IMG/VR virus record: IMGVR_UViG_3300012199_000001
Location: 1-64,000 of that record
Reading direction: 5' to 3' (one strand)
Origin: a virus
DNA: 64,000 nt
The notes under the pieces are model-generated. The model did no database searches, was not told the origin of the DNA, and worked only from the letters and a program-made list of their open reading frames with translations. The position numbers were made by a program, and so were the translations under genes. Positions 6,869 to 14,766 of this stretch are shown here, one piece after another; the first letter of the stretch is position 1, and each line of letters opens with the position of its first letter.

Positions 6869-7201
6869 TTATCGTCCTGGTCTTGATGGACGGGCGGGAC
6901 GGTCTCCCATTGGACGATGAAACGAGCGTTGGCGATGCTCGCGTCTGCGTGGCTCTGAGGCGACAGAAACAGAAGCAACCTCTTCTCCTTCTACGGGATC
7001 ATGTTGGCAAGAGCCAGAATGCACCTTATCGTGGCAGCACACTTGCTCAGACACGACAAGGCATGGATCATGCTGACAGAATCCACACCATGTGGAACCG
7101 GGGCAATTGCAATAGCCGTAACGAACTACGTTATGGCAGCACACCTGCCCAGAATCGACGAGACAAGGATCAGTTTTGCAGCTTCCACAGTATGTATTCA
7201 T
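6869..7201 (-). CDS. cysteine-rich repeat protein
   Basis: The ATG at 7201 follows AAAGGAAACC and gives 110 residues. The first 65 residues hold a tandem cysteine module: CGSCKTDPCLVDSGQVCCH is repeated as CGFCQHDPCLVVSEQVCCH, with CNCPGSTWC between and a partial third copy, SGSCQHDP. Each module has CxxCxxxPC...CCH, enough ligands for one or more zinc ions. The last 40 residues are Arg/Pro-rich and probably disordered. I know no family with this repeat. Confidence 0.6.
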   Translation of the reverse strand: MNTYCGSCKTDPCLVDSGQVCCHNVVRYGYCNCPGSTWCGFCQHDPCLVVSEQVCCHDKVHSGSCQHDPVEGEEVASVSVASEPRRREHRQRSFHRPMGDRPARPSRPGR

Positions 7202-7308
7202 AATGGTTTCCTTTCTGGGCCTGAGCCCAACTCTTTTTTGCTTCAAGCGTAGCCGATCCACGCCTGAATTACATCAGAACTCTTGCTGAATATCTCAGAA
7301 GAAGTTCT

Positions 7309-7327
7309 GAAAAACCGCCTTTGCGGC
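7309..7327 (-). terminator. weak rho-independent terminator
   Basis: On the minus strand CCGC-aaag-GCGG is followed by TTTTTC, immediately after the stop of the 82-aa gene. The stem is only four or five pairs, so it probably attenuates rather than stops transcription of the downstream genes. Confidence 0.4.
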
Positions 7328-7331
7328 AATA

Positions 7332-7580
7332 CTACTGTGTATACCAACCATCTACCTCGGTAGTTCGTGGATGGGGAGCCATAGGCACATCGGCAACCTT
7401 TGTGTAGCCATGCTCAGTTAGCCACTCTTCAGGGTTATTGCCTTGATACAGTGGTTGCCGATAACCACTGATGTTGTGCTCCGTCGCTGGCTCTAATTGT
7501 TGACCATCTAGAAACTCTTCGATATCATCCAGACTCACGACTGGAGATACAAGGACTTCTCGTGGCAATTCCTTGCTCAT
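7332..7580 (-). CDS. hypothetical acidic protein, 82 aa
   Basis: MSKELPREVLVSPVVSLDDI begins an acidic protein with NNPEEWLTEHGYTKVADV in its second half. GGGAAGAGAGAACAC precedes the ATG. It sits alone between a short gap and a weak terminator in the second leftward operon. No family recognised. Confidence 0.6.
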   Translation of the reverse strand: MSKELPREVLVSPVVSLDDIEEFLDGQQLEPATEHNISGYRQPLYQGNNPEEWLTEHGYTKVADVPMAPHPRTTEVDGWYTQ

Positions 7581-7597
7581 GTGTTGTTCTCTCTTCC

Positions 7598-7783
7598 CTA
7601 GCTTGTCGTCCAGAGGGCCTCTGCAATAATGCTTCGGCCTTCAACTTTTATCCGCCCGATCTCCGAGCCCTGAAAAACAATATATATCCACCCGTTCTTT
7701 TCTCGGGCAGAAAGGCTACTCACCACGCTGCGCCACGTGGGATGAGCCTTCGTGAAGGCTCGAATGGCTTCATCTGCTGTCAT
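7598..7783 (-). CDS. hypothetical protein, 61 aa
   Basis: The ATG at 7783 follows AGAGGAGAAACC, giving MTADEAIRAFTKAHPTWRSV. A longer in-frame start exists but has no ribosome site. The product looks like a small alpha/beta domain (ARE KNGWIYIVFQGSEIGRIK). Function unknown. Confidence 0.55.
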   Translation of the reverse strand: MTADEAIRAFTKAHPTWRSVVSSLSAREKNGWIYIVFQGSEIGRIKVEGRSIIAEALWTTS

Positions 7784-7805
7784 CTTGGTTTCTCCTCTGG
7801 GGCAA

Positions 7806-7991
7806 TTAAGCTCCCGATTTGTCAAGCAGCCTCATACCCTTGTAGAGGCGCTCTATATCTTTCGTTTTCATGTGTTGTGCTTCTTGCCTGCGCACTTCTG
7901 CATAATAGCAGTCGGGCTCATGAGTGAAGTTCCATGCCCGAACGTGCTGTGAGGGATGCCGGTGTGCGCACGTACACTTTGACTTGTACAT
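7806..7991 (-). CDS. small Cys/His protein, 61 aa
   Basis: The N-terminus MYKSKCTCAHRHPSQHVRAW and the later HEPDCYY provide three Cys and several His residues, enough for a small zinc site. The C-terminal half is a basic helix (KTKDIERLYKGMRLLDKSG). AGAAGGAGAAAC precedes the ATG. Unknown function. Confidence 0.55.
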   Translation of the reverse strand: MYKSKCTCAHRHPSQHVRAWNFTHEPDCYYAEVRRQEAQHMKTKDIERLYKGMRLLDKSGA

Positions 7992-8029
7992 GTTTCTCCT
8001 TCTCTCGGGCAGGCGATCTGCCCCAAGTG

Positions 8030-8281
8030 CTACTTGCGAGGCGTCCAGCCATCCTCGCCTGCAAATCTCACTATGCTCGCCAGTGGATCAGCACCAGGAT
8101 AATCATATCCATAGTAGACACTGGTGCTACATGCTGGCTGACGGTAACGATCATCATTCTTGAAATCTTCGTAGTATCCAGCACTGATGTTGGCCTTGCT
8201 GACCGTGTATGTGCCAGAGATTTCGCCGTCTACGTGCTTGCTTGCGCATCCTGCTGATTGAAGTGCTTCGTGTAGTTTCAT
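8030..8281 (-). CDS. hypothetical protein, 83 aa
   Basis: MKLHEALQSAGCASKHVDGE begins an 83-residue protein rich in Tyr, Asp and Gly (VYYGYDYPGADP). AGAGGAGAACCC precedes the ATG. It is the first gene after the operator-linked promoter at 8327-8355 and so opens the second leftward operon. No family recognised. Confidence 0.6.
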   Translation of the reverse strand: MKLHEALQSAGCASKHVDGEISGTYTVSKANISAGYYEDFKNDDRYRQPACSTSVYYGYDYPGADPLASIVRFAGEDGWTPRK

Positions 8282-8326
8282 TGGGTTCTCCTCTCAACTG
8301 ACTCAACACTCGTTCTTGATATTCTT

Positions 8327-8355
8327 AATTTACCATATCCTACGATATTTGTCAA
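8327..8355 (-). promoter_or_regulatory. leftward sigma70 promoter with embedded operator
   Basis: On the minus strand TTGACA (8355-8350) and TAAATT (8332-8327) are separated by exactly 17 bp. The spacer contains ATCGTAGGATATGG. The same motif, inverted, recurs 18 bp upstream, so ATCCTACGATATTT (8337-8350) and AAATATCGTAGGAT (8369-8382) form a perfect 14-bp inverted repeat. It drives the 8281-to-6067 operon. Confidence 0.75.
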
Positions 8356-8390
8356 GGGTATTTTAATGAAATATCGTAGGATGCAGAAAA

Positions 8391-8708
8391 TTAGTTTTCA
8401 CTTCTCTTCTTTGGTCTTCCGGGCGCTTCGTGAGGCAGTTCTACCTTATAAAGATCGGACATGGCAAAGTAGAGCGCCTGTCCAGCTCGCTTCGAGTGTT
8501 TCTCATCTCGGCTGATCAGTGCTCCATTCTTGTCAAAGACGTAAGGCTTTAGTTTGCCATTTCTGACCAGCAGATGGACAGTGTCAACAGAGATATTGTC
8601 CTTGCCCATTCTTTCGGCGATTACCTTTGCAGCGCCTCTGGTGTCGCGTATGTCGCGTGCTGAGAGCGTGGCTGGTGGCCTTGTCGGTGTAGTGGTTTCA
8701 TTGCTCAT
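8391..8708 (-). CDS. candidate switch regulator, 105 aa
   Basis: MSNETTTPTRPPATLSARDI opens a 105-residue basic protein. Residues about 17-60 look like a HTH_17-type DNA-binding unit (AAKVIAERMGKDNISVDTVH then LLVRNGKLKPY), and the tail GRPKKRSEN is basic. It lies between two promoter clusters that share one operator, and its own promoter overlaps a copy of that operator. The geometry suggests it is the operator-binding protein and represses itself; no experiment supports this yet. Confidence 0.55.
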   Translation of the reverse strand: MSNETTTPTRPPATLSARDIRDTRGAAKVIAERMGKDNISVDTVHLLVRNGKLKPYVFDKNGALISRDEKHSKRAGQALYFAMSDLYKVELPHEAPGRPKKRSEN

Positions 8709-8734
8709 CGGGCTCTCCTCTCGTGTTTTTTCAT

Positions 8735-8763
8735 AGGATACCCGATTTTTGAAGAAATTGCAA
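8735..8763 (-). promoter_or_regulatory. leftward promoter of the switch regulator
   Basis: On the minus strand TTGCAA (8763-8758) and TATCCT (8740-8735) are spaced by 17 bp. The -10 region reads as part of an operator variant (TCATAGGATA on the plus strand), so the regulator could repress its own gene. Confidence 0.6.
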
Positions 8764-8791
8764 GATGCTACGAAATTATGTGGTAAAAGCC

Positions 8792-8820
8792 TTGACTTTC
8801 ATCGTAGGATATGGTATTAT
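8792..8820 (+). promoter_or_regulatory. rightward promoter of the replication/recombination operon
   Basis: TTGACT (8792-8797) and TATTAT (8815-8820) are separated by 17 bp. The spacer contains ATCGTAGGATATGG, identical over 14 bp to the spacer of the leftward promoter at 8327-8355. A degenerate upstream half-site (ATGCTACGAAATTA, 8765-8778) repeats the inverted arrangement. One protein could therefore silence both operons. Confidence 0.75.
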
Positions 8821-8881
8821 TCTTATGTGAGGAGGAACAAGAAACCTTGAATAATCCGCCTCCCCACAGGAGAACAAGAGA

Positions 8882-9358
8882 ATGATAAAGCAATCGACAA
8901 AGACACGCAAGAGCAGCAAGGCCAAAAGTGTTACGATCATCGCCCGCTATTTCATTAAGCGCAACGGGCATGTTGTGTACCGTGTCCGCTCATCGAATGG
9001 CGTTGACACCTACTGCACTACGATTATCAACGGGCAAGCGACCGGCTGCACCTGTCCCGCCGTAAAACCCTGTTACCATATGACGCAATTGGAGAAGATT
9101 GAGTGCGAACGCGCCGAGCGTATCGCTGCTCAATCTGAGCAGGCCAACGAGAAGAAGTTGGCAGAGCGTAAATTGGAAGAGTCCTATAGAGAGCTGGCTC
9201 AGGCCCAACTCGAATGGGCGGAGCACTGGGCACCGCTCCTGGGGATCACGGTGGACGCGTTGCTCGCTATGGGCATCGGTGAATATCGCCCGCTGATCGA
9301 GGCATATGAGGATGGACGCAACCGCTACAACAATATGGCGCTCGCATTAGGATGGTAG
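8882..9358 (+). CDS. SWIM-type zinc-finger protein
   Basis: The 158-residue product carries CTCPAVKPCYH (Cys56, Cys58, Cys64, His66), the CxCxnCxH signature of SWIM zinc fingers, preceded by the usual beta-rich region (VYRVRSSNGVDTYCTTIING). The C-terminal half is a long helix (ECERAERIAAQSEQANEKK). SWIM domains bind DNA or protein and occur in recombination and repair proteins. It is the first gene of the rightward operon, after AGGAGAACAAGAG. Confidence 0.7.
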   Translation: MIKQSTKTRKSSKAKSVTIIARYFIKRNGHVVYRVRSSNGVDTYCTTIINGQATGCTCPAVKPCYHMTQLEKIECERAERIAAQSEQANEKKLAERKLEESYRELAQAQLEWAEHWAPLLGITVDALLAMGIGEYRPLIEAYEDGRNRYNNMALALGW

Positions 9359-9413
9359 GACAGTAGGTAGTACGATAGATCGGCGAGCCGAAGCCCGCCG
9401 GGAGGAGTGAGAG

Positions 9414-10097
9414 ATGAGCAACAATATATTCAATCCATCAGAACATTTGATACAGTTGAAAAGCCGCGACGGATCTAAGGACTACTTACCCGTGCAATGG
9501 CGGCTCGTTTGGTTTCGTGAGCAGTGCCCTCTCGGTACTATCGATACCGAGGAGATGGAAGTCGATACGGAGCGCGAGGTAGAGGCCGAGGCGTTTGTCT
9601 GGAATAACGAGAAGCGCAAATCTGAGAAGATCATCAAACGCGCAAAGGGCTACGCTCGCTATAAAGCCATTGTGACTGATGGCAAGGGTGGCCGCGCAAC
9701 TGGCACAAAGTCAGAGAATGCTGCGAACTTCGCTGATTATGTTGAAAAAGCTGAAACAGGAAGTATAGGGCGTGCGCTGGCAGCTCTCGGTTATGGTACT
9801 CAGTTTACTGGCGATGAGTTCAACGAAGCGCATCGTATTGTGGATGCTCCAGTCGAATTTTCCGCCGCCTCCAATGGTCATAGCAACGGCAGCATGCCCG
9901 TTACCACGTCTACCCCAGAGGTCTCAACCGATCAGGCGCTCATCACGGAGCGTCAGTTGAATAGCATTCGCAAACTATCCCAGACTCTTCGCAAGAATGA
10001 GCCACAGGATTTAGAGAAGATGTCTTCTCAAGCGGCGGGGTCGCTGATCCAGCAATTGACTACCGAATATAAGCAGAGGCAGGCACAAGCCTCCTAG
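9414..10097 (+). CDS. putative single-strand DNA-annealing protein (Rad52/Erf-like)
   Basis: The 227-residue product has YLPVQWRLVWFRE near residues 24-36 and VEKAETGSIGRALAALGYG at residues 110-128. The ETGxIGRALAxxGYG element is typical of phage annealing proteins of the Rad52-like group, which pair complementary single strands during phage recombination. The C-terminus (ITERQLNSIRKLSQTLRK) is a separate helical segment after a Ser/Asn-rich linker. GGGAGGAGTGAG precedes the ATG. The assignment rests on motif recall. Confidence 0.6.
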   Translation: MSNNIFNPSEHLIQLKSRDGSKDYLPVQWRLVWFREQCPLGTIDTEEMEVDTEREVEAEAFVWNNEKRKSEKIIKRAKGYARYKAIVTDGKGGRATGTKSENAANFADYVEKAETGSIGRALAALGYGTQFTGDEFNEAHRIVDAPVEFSAASNGHSNGSMPVTTSTPEVSTDQALITERQLNSIRKLSQTLRKNEPQDLEKMSSQAAGSLIQQLTTEYKQRQAQAS

Positions 10098-10142
10098 CAC
10101 AGTGGCCCACCGGGAGCCAGCAATCCCGGTAAGGAGAACATC

Positions 10143-10613
10143 ATGGCAGTCGCAGGCTATAACGTCGTACCAGATGAAAATGATGAGCATGTGGTTGGTG
10201 TTGAGTTGGAGAGAGCCAACGAATACCATATGGGGAAAGCCTGCATCTACATGGATCAAGAAGAGATCCACCTCGACTACTACGAACTGTGTGCGCTGAT
10301 CGGTCAGGCCAAATTCGTCCGTCTGGAGATGGAATGGAATATGGCGACCTACGCGCATGCGAGAGAAGGCAGTCAGGGAAAATCTCATCTTGTCCGCAAG
10401 GGAGATGCGAAGCTAGAGCGATCACACTTCACGATAGAGCCAGTTGCCTGCAAGTTCGAGAAGTCGCTGTGCGGGCGTCCCGCTCCGGAGTGGCACTATC
10501 CCCCAACTCCGAGAGGATGGGATATCGATCCAGTGCTCGGTGATCCTGAGCACATGAATATCTGTAAGCGTTGCTATGAGGCATGGAAAAAGCAGCCAGC
10601 AGTCGAGAAGTAG
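10143..10613 (+). CDS. hypothetical protein with C-terminal cysteine pair
   Basis: The 156-residue product starts MAVAGYNVVPDENDEHVVGV. Its last third holds CKFEKSLCGRP and ICKRCYEAW, spaced like a zinc ribbon. AAGGAGAACATC precedes the ATG. Neighbouring an annealing protein suggests DNA metabolism, but no family is recognised. Confidence 0.6.
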   Translation: MAVAGYNVVPDENDEHVVGVELERANEYHMGKACIYMDQEEIHLDYYELCALIGQAKFVRLEMEWNMATYAHAREGSQGKSHLVRKGDAKLERSHFTIEPVACKFEKSLCGRPAPEWHYPPTPRGWDIDPVLGDPEHMNICKRCYEAWKKQPAVEK

Positions 10614-10659
10614 CGCGTTCGGGGCAGGCTTCGGCTTGCCCAATTCACAAGGAGTCGGG

Positions 10660-11013
10660 ATGATGAGAGAGGATCAACACCTCTGGCAGTTAGAAATAGC
10701 GTATACCGTGCAATGTGTTCGTTGTTTTCAGCGAGAGGAAGTTATCAAGCCGATGCCAGGGCAAGCGATAGACGCACTTGCCTTCGTTGGTTGGACTGCC
10801 AACGCCGCCGGTCCCTGGTGTCCTGAGTGTAAGACACTTCTGTACGCGAGGCGTGGGCGCAAGCATAGCCTCTGTGTTGGCGATCAGGTATGTCAGGATA
10901 CCTCGCGCACTCTCCTCGGCCACATCGTCCAGTTAGGCGACGGATACGCTGAAGTCAGGCGCTCCGATGGCATCCAGGTCTATTGTACGGCTGAGCTAGT
11001 CAAGGTGAAATAG
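10660..11013 (+). CDS. zinc-ribbon protein, 117 aa
   Basis: The ATG at 10660 follows AAGGAGTCGGG. Residues include CVRCFQREEV and, about 30 residues later, CPEC, forming a CxxC...CxxC ribbon. The C-terminal half is predicted beta-rich (GHIVQLGDGYAEVRRSDGIQ). Upstream in-frame starts exist but lack a ribosome site. Unknown function. Confidence 0.55.
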   Translation: MMREDQHLWQLEIAYTVQCVRCFQREEVIKPMPGQAIDALAFVGWTANAAGPWCPECKTLLYARRGRKHSLCVGDQVCQDTSRTLLGHIVQLGDGYAEVRRSDGIQVYCTAELVKVK

Positions 11014-11060
11014 GCATTGCCACAAAGAGCCGTTTAACGAAGAAAGAAAGGATAGAGAGT

Positions 11061-11414
11061 ATGAATCAGCAAGAGGACAGTATTCGTTTTGTTCGCTGCC
11101 AGCGCTGCAATCTCTCCATGCGAGTACGCGTGAGACAGGGGAATCCAGATGCACGCCTGATGCGCTTCTCAGCAAGCGGTGAGGGCTATTGTGCAAGTTG
11201 TGCCGCTGCCCAGTTTTTGCAGAGTATTGAACATATCAAGCGCATGATCGACGAGAAACGCGAGACGCTCCTCTCAGAATCGATGCAGGTGCAATTTGCC
11301 GGTCTCATGCAGTCTGGCAATGCCGATGCAAAGCCAGTAGAAATTGACTGGCAAAGCGTCCATGATCACTGGGAGCTTCCCTTTGCCAAGCAACGCAAAT
11401 CACGTAGATCCTAA
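11061..11414 (+). CDS. zinc-ribbon protein, 117 aa
   Basis: CQRCNLSMRVRVR and CASCAA (residues about 13-50) make a CxxC...CxxC zinc ribbon, followed by a helical segment (QSIEHIKRMIDEKRETLLSE). GAAAGGATAGAGAGT precedes the ATG. It is similar in size and layout to the gene upstream but not obviously a duplicate. Function unknown. Confidence 0.55.
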   Translation: MNQQEDSIRFVRCQRCNLSMRVRVRQGNPDARLMRFSASGEGYCASCAAAQFLQSIEHIKRMIDEKRETLLSESMQVQFAGLMQSGNADAKPVEIDWQSVHDHWELPFAKQRKSRRS

Positions 11415-11431
11415 AACGAAAGGAGCATATT

Positions 11432-12199
11432 ATGATCGTCTGGTCCTACGGTGGTGGAACTCAATCCATTGCCATAGCCCTGCTGGTAGCTATCGGCAAA
11501 CTGCCTAAGCCTGATATGATCGTTTTTGCCGATACAGGCAGGGAGGCAACAGAAACTTTTGAGTATACAAAATCCTATGTTTCACCGCTCCTGGCATCGT
11601 TAGGATTGCATATCGAGACTGCCAGCCATGATCTCTCAAAAGTCGATTTGTACAAGGTGACGGAGAAGAAGGAAACGCTGCTCCTTCCTGCGTTCACGCA
11701 GGAAGGAAAACTTTCAAATTTCTGCTCTAATGAGTGGAAGTTGAGGGTTGTACGTCGGTACATTCGTAGCAAAGGTGTGGAGCACTGTATCAATTGGCTA
11801 GGCATGTCTACAGACGAGGTAGAGCGCCTTCATCCATCGGATGTGAAATGGTGTGTCACACACTGGCCTCTCTGTGATATGCCGGTATCTGCTGGCTATG
11901 GTGTCCAGATGAGTCGCGCCGCCTGCAAGCAGTTGATCCTTGACTATGGATGGCCTGCTCCTCCAAAGTCATCGTGCTGGATGTGTCCTCACCGGCGTAA
12001 TAAGCAGTGGCAACGGCTCAAGTTGTACTATCCTGCCGACTTTGAGAAGGCTGTACAACTTGACAAGGAAATACGAGCAAGGGACCAGCAAGGCGGGGTA
12101 TGGCTGCACGATTCTCACCAGCCACTGGACGAAGTGGATTTTTCTAAAGAAGATCAACCTGGACTATTCGGATGTGATAGCGGGTTTTGCTGGACGTAG
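11432..12199 (+). CDS. PP-loop ATPase, PAPS-reductase-like protein
   Basis: SYGGGTQS at residues 5-12 is a PP-loop (SGGxxS/T type) that binds the phosphates of ATP in the adenine-nucleotide alpha-hydrolase fold. DMIVFADTGREATETFEY matches the second strand of PAPS-reductase-like proteins. Cysteines in SNFCSNEW, KSSCWMCPH and CDSGFCW could bind a metal. Phage versions are common and their substrates unknown; a role in nucleotide or DNA modification is possible. The length, 255 residues, is normal for the family. Confidence 0.7.
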   Translation: MIVWSYGGGTQSIAIALLVAIGKLPKPDMIVFADTGREATETFEYTKSYVSPLLASLGLHIETASHDLSKVDLYKVTEKKETLLLPAFTQEGKLSNFCSNEWKLRVVRRYIRSKGVEHCINWLGMSTDEVERLHPSDVKWCVTHWPLCDMPVSAGYGVQMSRAACKQLILDYGWPAPPKSSCWMCPHRRNKQWQRLKLYYPADFEKAVQLDKEIRARDQQGGVWLHDSHQPLDEVDFSKEDQPGLFGCDSGFCWT

Positions 12200-12232
12200 T
12201 TGTTTACACCATAAAGAAAGAGGAGATAAGTC

Positions 12233-12634
12233 ATGCTGGAATACAAAGACACCATCATTCGCATCACGACACAAGATTTAACAACCGATCAGCCTGCTAC
12301 CAAAGAGTATCCAGGCAAGGAAGCGGTTGGAACTGGCATAGGCTACTGGATTGGAGAGGAGGAGCCACCGGAGCGCACGTTTTACGCGCTCACTCACCTA
12401 CCAACGGGTTACAGGATGTTTACGGATTTCATCTTCAGCGAGCAAGCTGTGCAATTGATTATCGAGAAAATAGCACCGTTAATCGATTGGAACCGTCCGC
12501 TGGAGCAACTGATAGCTGATCCTGGGTACAAGGGGGTCATAGCAAAGGTGTCCCAGATCACGGCAGATGTCATATGGGACCATGCTGAGTCCATCGGCTT
12601 TGTCGGTGCGGATGGGCGCATCTGGAGCGTGTGA
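12233..12634 (+). CDS. hypothetical protein, 133 aa
   Basis: MLEYKDTIIRITTQDLTTDQ begins a 133-residue protein of mixed alpha/beta character, ending DHAESIGFVGADGRIW. AGAGGAGATAAGTC precedes the ATG. It lies 33 bp after the PP-loop gene. No domain recognised. Confidence 0.6.
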   Translation: MLEYKDTIIRITTQDLTTDQPATKEYPGKEAVGTGIGYWIGEEEPPERTFYALTHLPTGYRMFTDFIFSEQAVQLIIEKIAPLIDWNRPLEQLIADPGYKGVIAKVSQITADVIWDHAESIGFVGADGRIWSV

Positions 12635-12697
12635 GCACAATATACCAGAGGAGGAGGTGGCACTCCCGCTCTGGCGATGAAAGGACGGAACCCTTCC

Positions 12698-13234
12698 ATG
12701 CAAGGAATCTTAACACCTGATGGTGCGGTACGCATAGAGCGTATCTACCATTTTAACGCTTATTATAATGCACTGGACGAACGTTGGTGTGGGCGTGGGA
12801 AGCACTGGGCTGATCCACTGGACTTCCATGAGAAATGTCAGTGGTGCCGAGAGTGCCGAGAGTCCTATCGCAAAGAACGCTACGACCCAGAAGCAAAGCG
12901 GCGCGCAAACTTTCGCTACAACTACGGGATGGATAGTCGAGTCTACGATCAACTCTTCCAGTTTCAGGGAGGCGTCTGTGCGATCTGTGGGCGTCCACCA
13001 GAGTATCGGAAGATCGGGAGGGCGCGGACACCCAATAAAAGCCTGACACTGGATCACTGCCACCGTACCAAGTTGCTGCGCGGACTGCTGTGTTATGAAT
13101 GCAATCTGGCTATTGGCTGGATGCGCGATAACGTGGAGAACATTGACAAAATGCGCGCATATATCGAGAATAATGGCGTGGAAGGCTTCTATGAGCCGGA
13201 CATTTTAGAGGAAGATGCATCGAATTGCCACTAA
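12698..13234 (+). CDS. recombination endonuclease VII family protein
   Basis: Residues in the second half read CAICGRPP, then SLTLDHCHRT, then LRGLLCYECNLAIGWMRDN. This is the His-Me finger with two CxxC zinc pairs that defines phage endonuclease VII, which cleaves Holliday junctions and branched DNA before packaging. A further Cys-rich segment (CQWCRECRESYRKERYDPEA) precedes it. The ATG at 12698 has AAAGGACGG nine bases upstream; an ATG at 12677 would add seven residues. It fits beside the annealing protein in a recombination operon. Confidence 0.8.
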   Translation: MQGILTPDGAVRIERIYHFNAYYNALDERWCGRGKHWADPLDFHEKCQWCRECRESYRKERYDPEAKRRANFRYNYGMDSRVYDQLFQFQGGVCAICGRPPEYRKIGRARTPNKSLTLDHCHRTKLLRGLLCYECNLAIGWMRDNVENIDKMRAYIENNGVEGFYEPDILEEDASNCH

Positions 13235-13341
13235 GCGCGTACTGTTGGTAATACAATGAACTACGCTTAGTTGCAGTTACGGTACCAATGAGTCAGCATG
13301 ATATAGCATGTAGTGCAGTTTGTACAGGAAGAGAGAAACAG

Positions 13342-13614
13342 ATGAGCGAAGACGAAATGATGCAGATAATTGAGCAAGTGGTTGCGCAATCTGATCAGCA
13401 GCGTACACAGAGTGAGAGAGAGGCATATATCAGCAAGGTTGCAAGCCGTGTAAGCCTGGGAGCATGGAATGAAATAGCAAATAGCTATGACGCTATTCCT
13501 GAGCCTACCCGCTCTGCTCTCATCAAGTGGCAGAAAGAGAATCGTGATCGTGTCTCTTTCCAGATTGGTGAACTGGTACGTCTCCTCTTGCGCAAAGAAT
13601 TGTTGGGCGAGTAA
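13342..13614 (+). CDS. hypothetical acidic helical protein, 90 aa
   Basis: MSEDEMMQIIEQVVAQSDQQ begins a helical protein. AGGAAGAGAGAAACAG precedes the ATG at 13342, which is preferred over the ATG at 13288. The middle has RVSLGAWNEIANSYD. No family recognised. Confidence 0.55.
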   Translation: MSEDEMMQIIEQVVAQSDQQRTQSEREAYISKVASRVSLGAWNEIANSYDAIPEPTRSALIKWQKENRDRVSFQIGELVRLLLRKELLGE

Positions 13615-13700
13615 GATGCCATGCGCATTCTCGCGTGCTGAGAATGCACATGCAGACGCGATAGAGCACGCGTTTGGATTGGATGAGTGAGGAGAAACCG

Positions 13701-14057
13701 ATGAGCGAAGCATTCAAATGGGTAGAATTGACGACAGTACAGAGAGACATTCTTATCGCACAACATGTGACAAAGATACAGCATGAATGGGCTATAAGTA
13801 TTGTGAAGGGTAATACGCTAGAAGAAACAAACAGTGCGCCGAAGTATTCAACCGACATGAATGCTGCGTGGCTGGTAGTAGAGCATTTTCGCAACCAGCG
13901 TTTTGATGTCCATGTAGCATCGGCTCCGCTTCAATATGATGTGCTCATTGCTTCTCGCAGATGGGAATGGAAACGTTTTGAAGCCAGCGCAGAGTCAGCA
14001 CCAGAAGCCATTTGCCTTGCTGCACTCCGGGCCGTAGGCGTCGAAATTGTCGTCTGA
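13701..14057 (+). CDS. phage ABA-sandwich domain-like protein
   Basis: The ATG at 13701 has GAGGAGAAACC before it. The segment PKYSTDMNAAWLVVEHF and the later SAPEAICLAALRAVG match the pattern of the phage ABA-sandwich family (small alpha-beta-alpha phage proteins: YSTD..AAW.VVE ... APxAICRAALxAV). It has 118 residues. The role of the family is unknown. Confidence 0.6.
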   Translation: MSEAFKWVELTTVQRDILIAQHVTKIQHEWAISIVKGNTLEETNSAPKYSTDMNAAWLVVEHFRNQRFDVHVASAPLQYDVLIASRRWEWKRFEASAESAPEAICLAALRAVGVEIVV

Positions 14058-14117
14058 TGACTTCCGTAAAGTGTCCTTTGTGGCAATTCACGACAACATG
14101 AAATGAGGTGAAACGAC

Positions 14118-14393
14118 ATGAGTGAGATGACGTTGATCGACATTCTCACGGGCGTCGGTCAACTTTGTGAGTATCAGACGAGTGTAGGGGTATGGGAACC
14201 TGTCTACATTATGGCTTTCATTGGTGCAGCGAAGCCAGAGGATGAGTATGTTGAGCTGACGTATCTCATCGGTGGTGGAAAATGGAAAGTCTCTGCTCCC
14301 CACTGGCCGCATCTCCTGAGAAAAGCAACGATGAGCAGGGCTGAGTATCTAGCAAAGCACAAGGAGGAGACCAATGGCAAATCTTCAGATTAG
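14118..14393 (+). CDS. hypothetical protein, 91 aa
   Basis: MSEMTLIDILTGVGQLCEYQ opens a beta-rich small protein (VWEPVYIMAFIGAAKPEDEY). GAGGTGAAACGAC precedes the ATG. It overlaps the next gene by 20 bp. No family recognised. Confidence 0.55.
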   Translation: MSEMTLIDILTGVGQLCEYQTSVGVWEPVYIMAFIGAAKPEDEYVELTYLIGGGKWKVSAPHWPHLLRKATMSRAEYLAKHKEETNGKSSD

Positions 14394-14613
14394 CGGCGAG
14401 CACATCCTGAAATATCCCGATATCGCCGCCTTTCTCCATGAGCACAACATCGCTATCCGTGATGTACGCTATGTGGAGGTGGAGCAGAAGCGGCGTGTAC
14501 CAGGATCATTTCAGGAGCATGGCACAGCACGCAATGAGATTGAGGCAACGGTCATATTACACGACGATGCAAGATGGCCGATCCCATTAGAGCGGCTTAC
14601 CTATAACGGATAA
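14374..14613 (+). CDS. hypothetical protein, 79 aa
   Basis: MANLQISGEHILKYPDIAAF begins a 79-residue protein; the ATG follows AAGGAGGAGACCA within the end of the previous gene. It is the last gene before a strong terminator. Unknown function. Confidence 0.55.
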   Translation: MANLQISGEHILKYPDIAAFLHEHNIAIRDVRYVEVEQKRRVPGSFQEHGTARNEIEATVILHDDARWPIPLERLTYNG

Positions 14614-14680
14614 CTTTACTTTTTCCTCCTCGAAGCGTCAAGATCAGTAGTGCAGAGGCATCGGCGCGGAGTCAGCGATC

Positions 14681-14737
14681 CTGCACACAAAGGAGCTGCT
14701 ACGAACGCACGTAGCAGCTCCTTTGTGTGCAGTTTTG
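14681..14737 (+). terminator. strong rho-independent terminator
   Basis: A perfect 23-bp stem (arms 14681-14703 and 14710-14732, six-base loop AACGCA) is followed by TTTTG. It closes the 8882-14613 transcription unit. Such a long perfect stem is unusual for a terminator. Confidence 0.85.
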
Positions 14738-14766
14738 CCGATCTCCGAAAATTGGTTCATTTTCCA

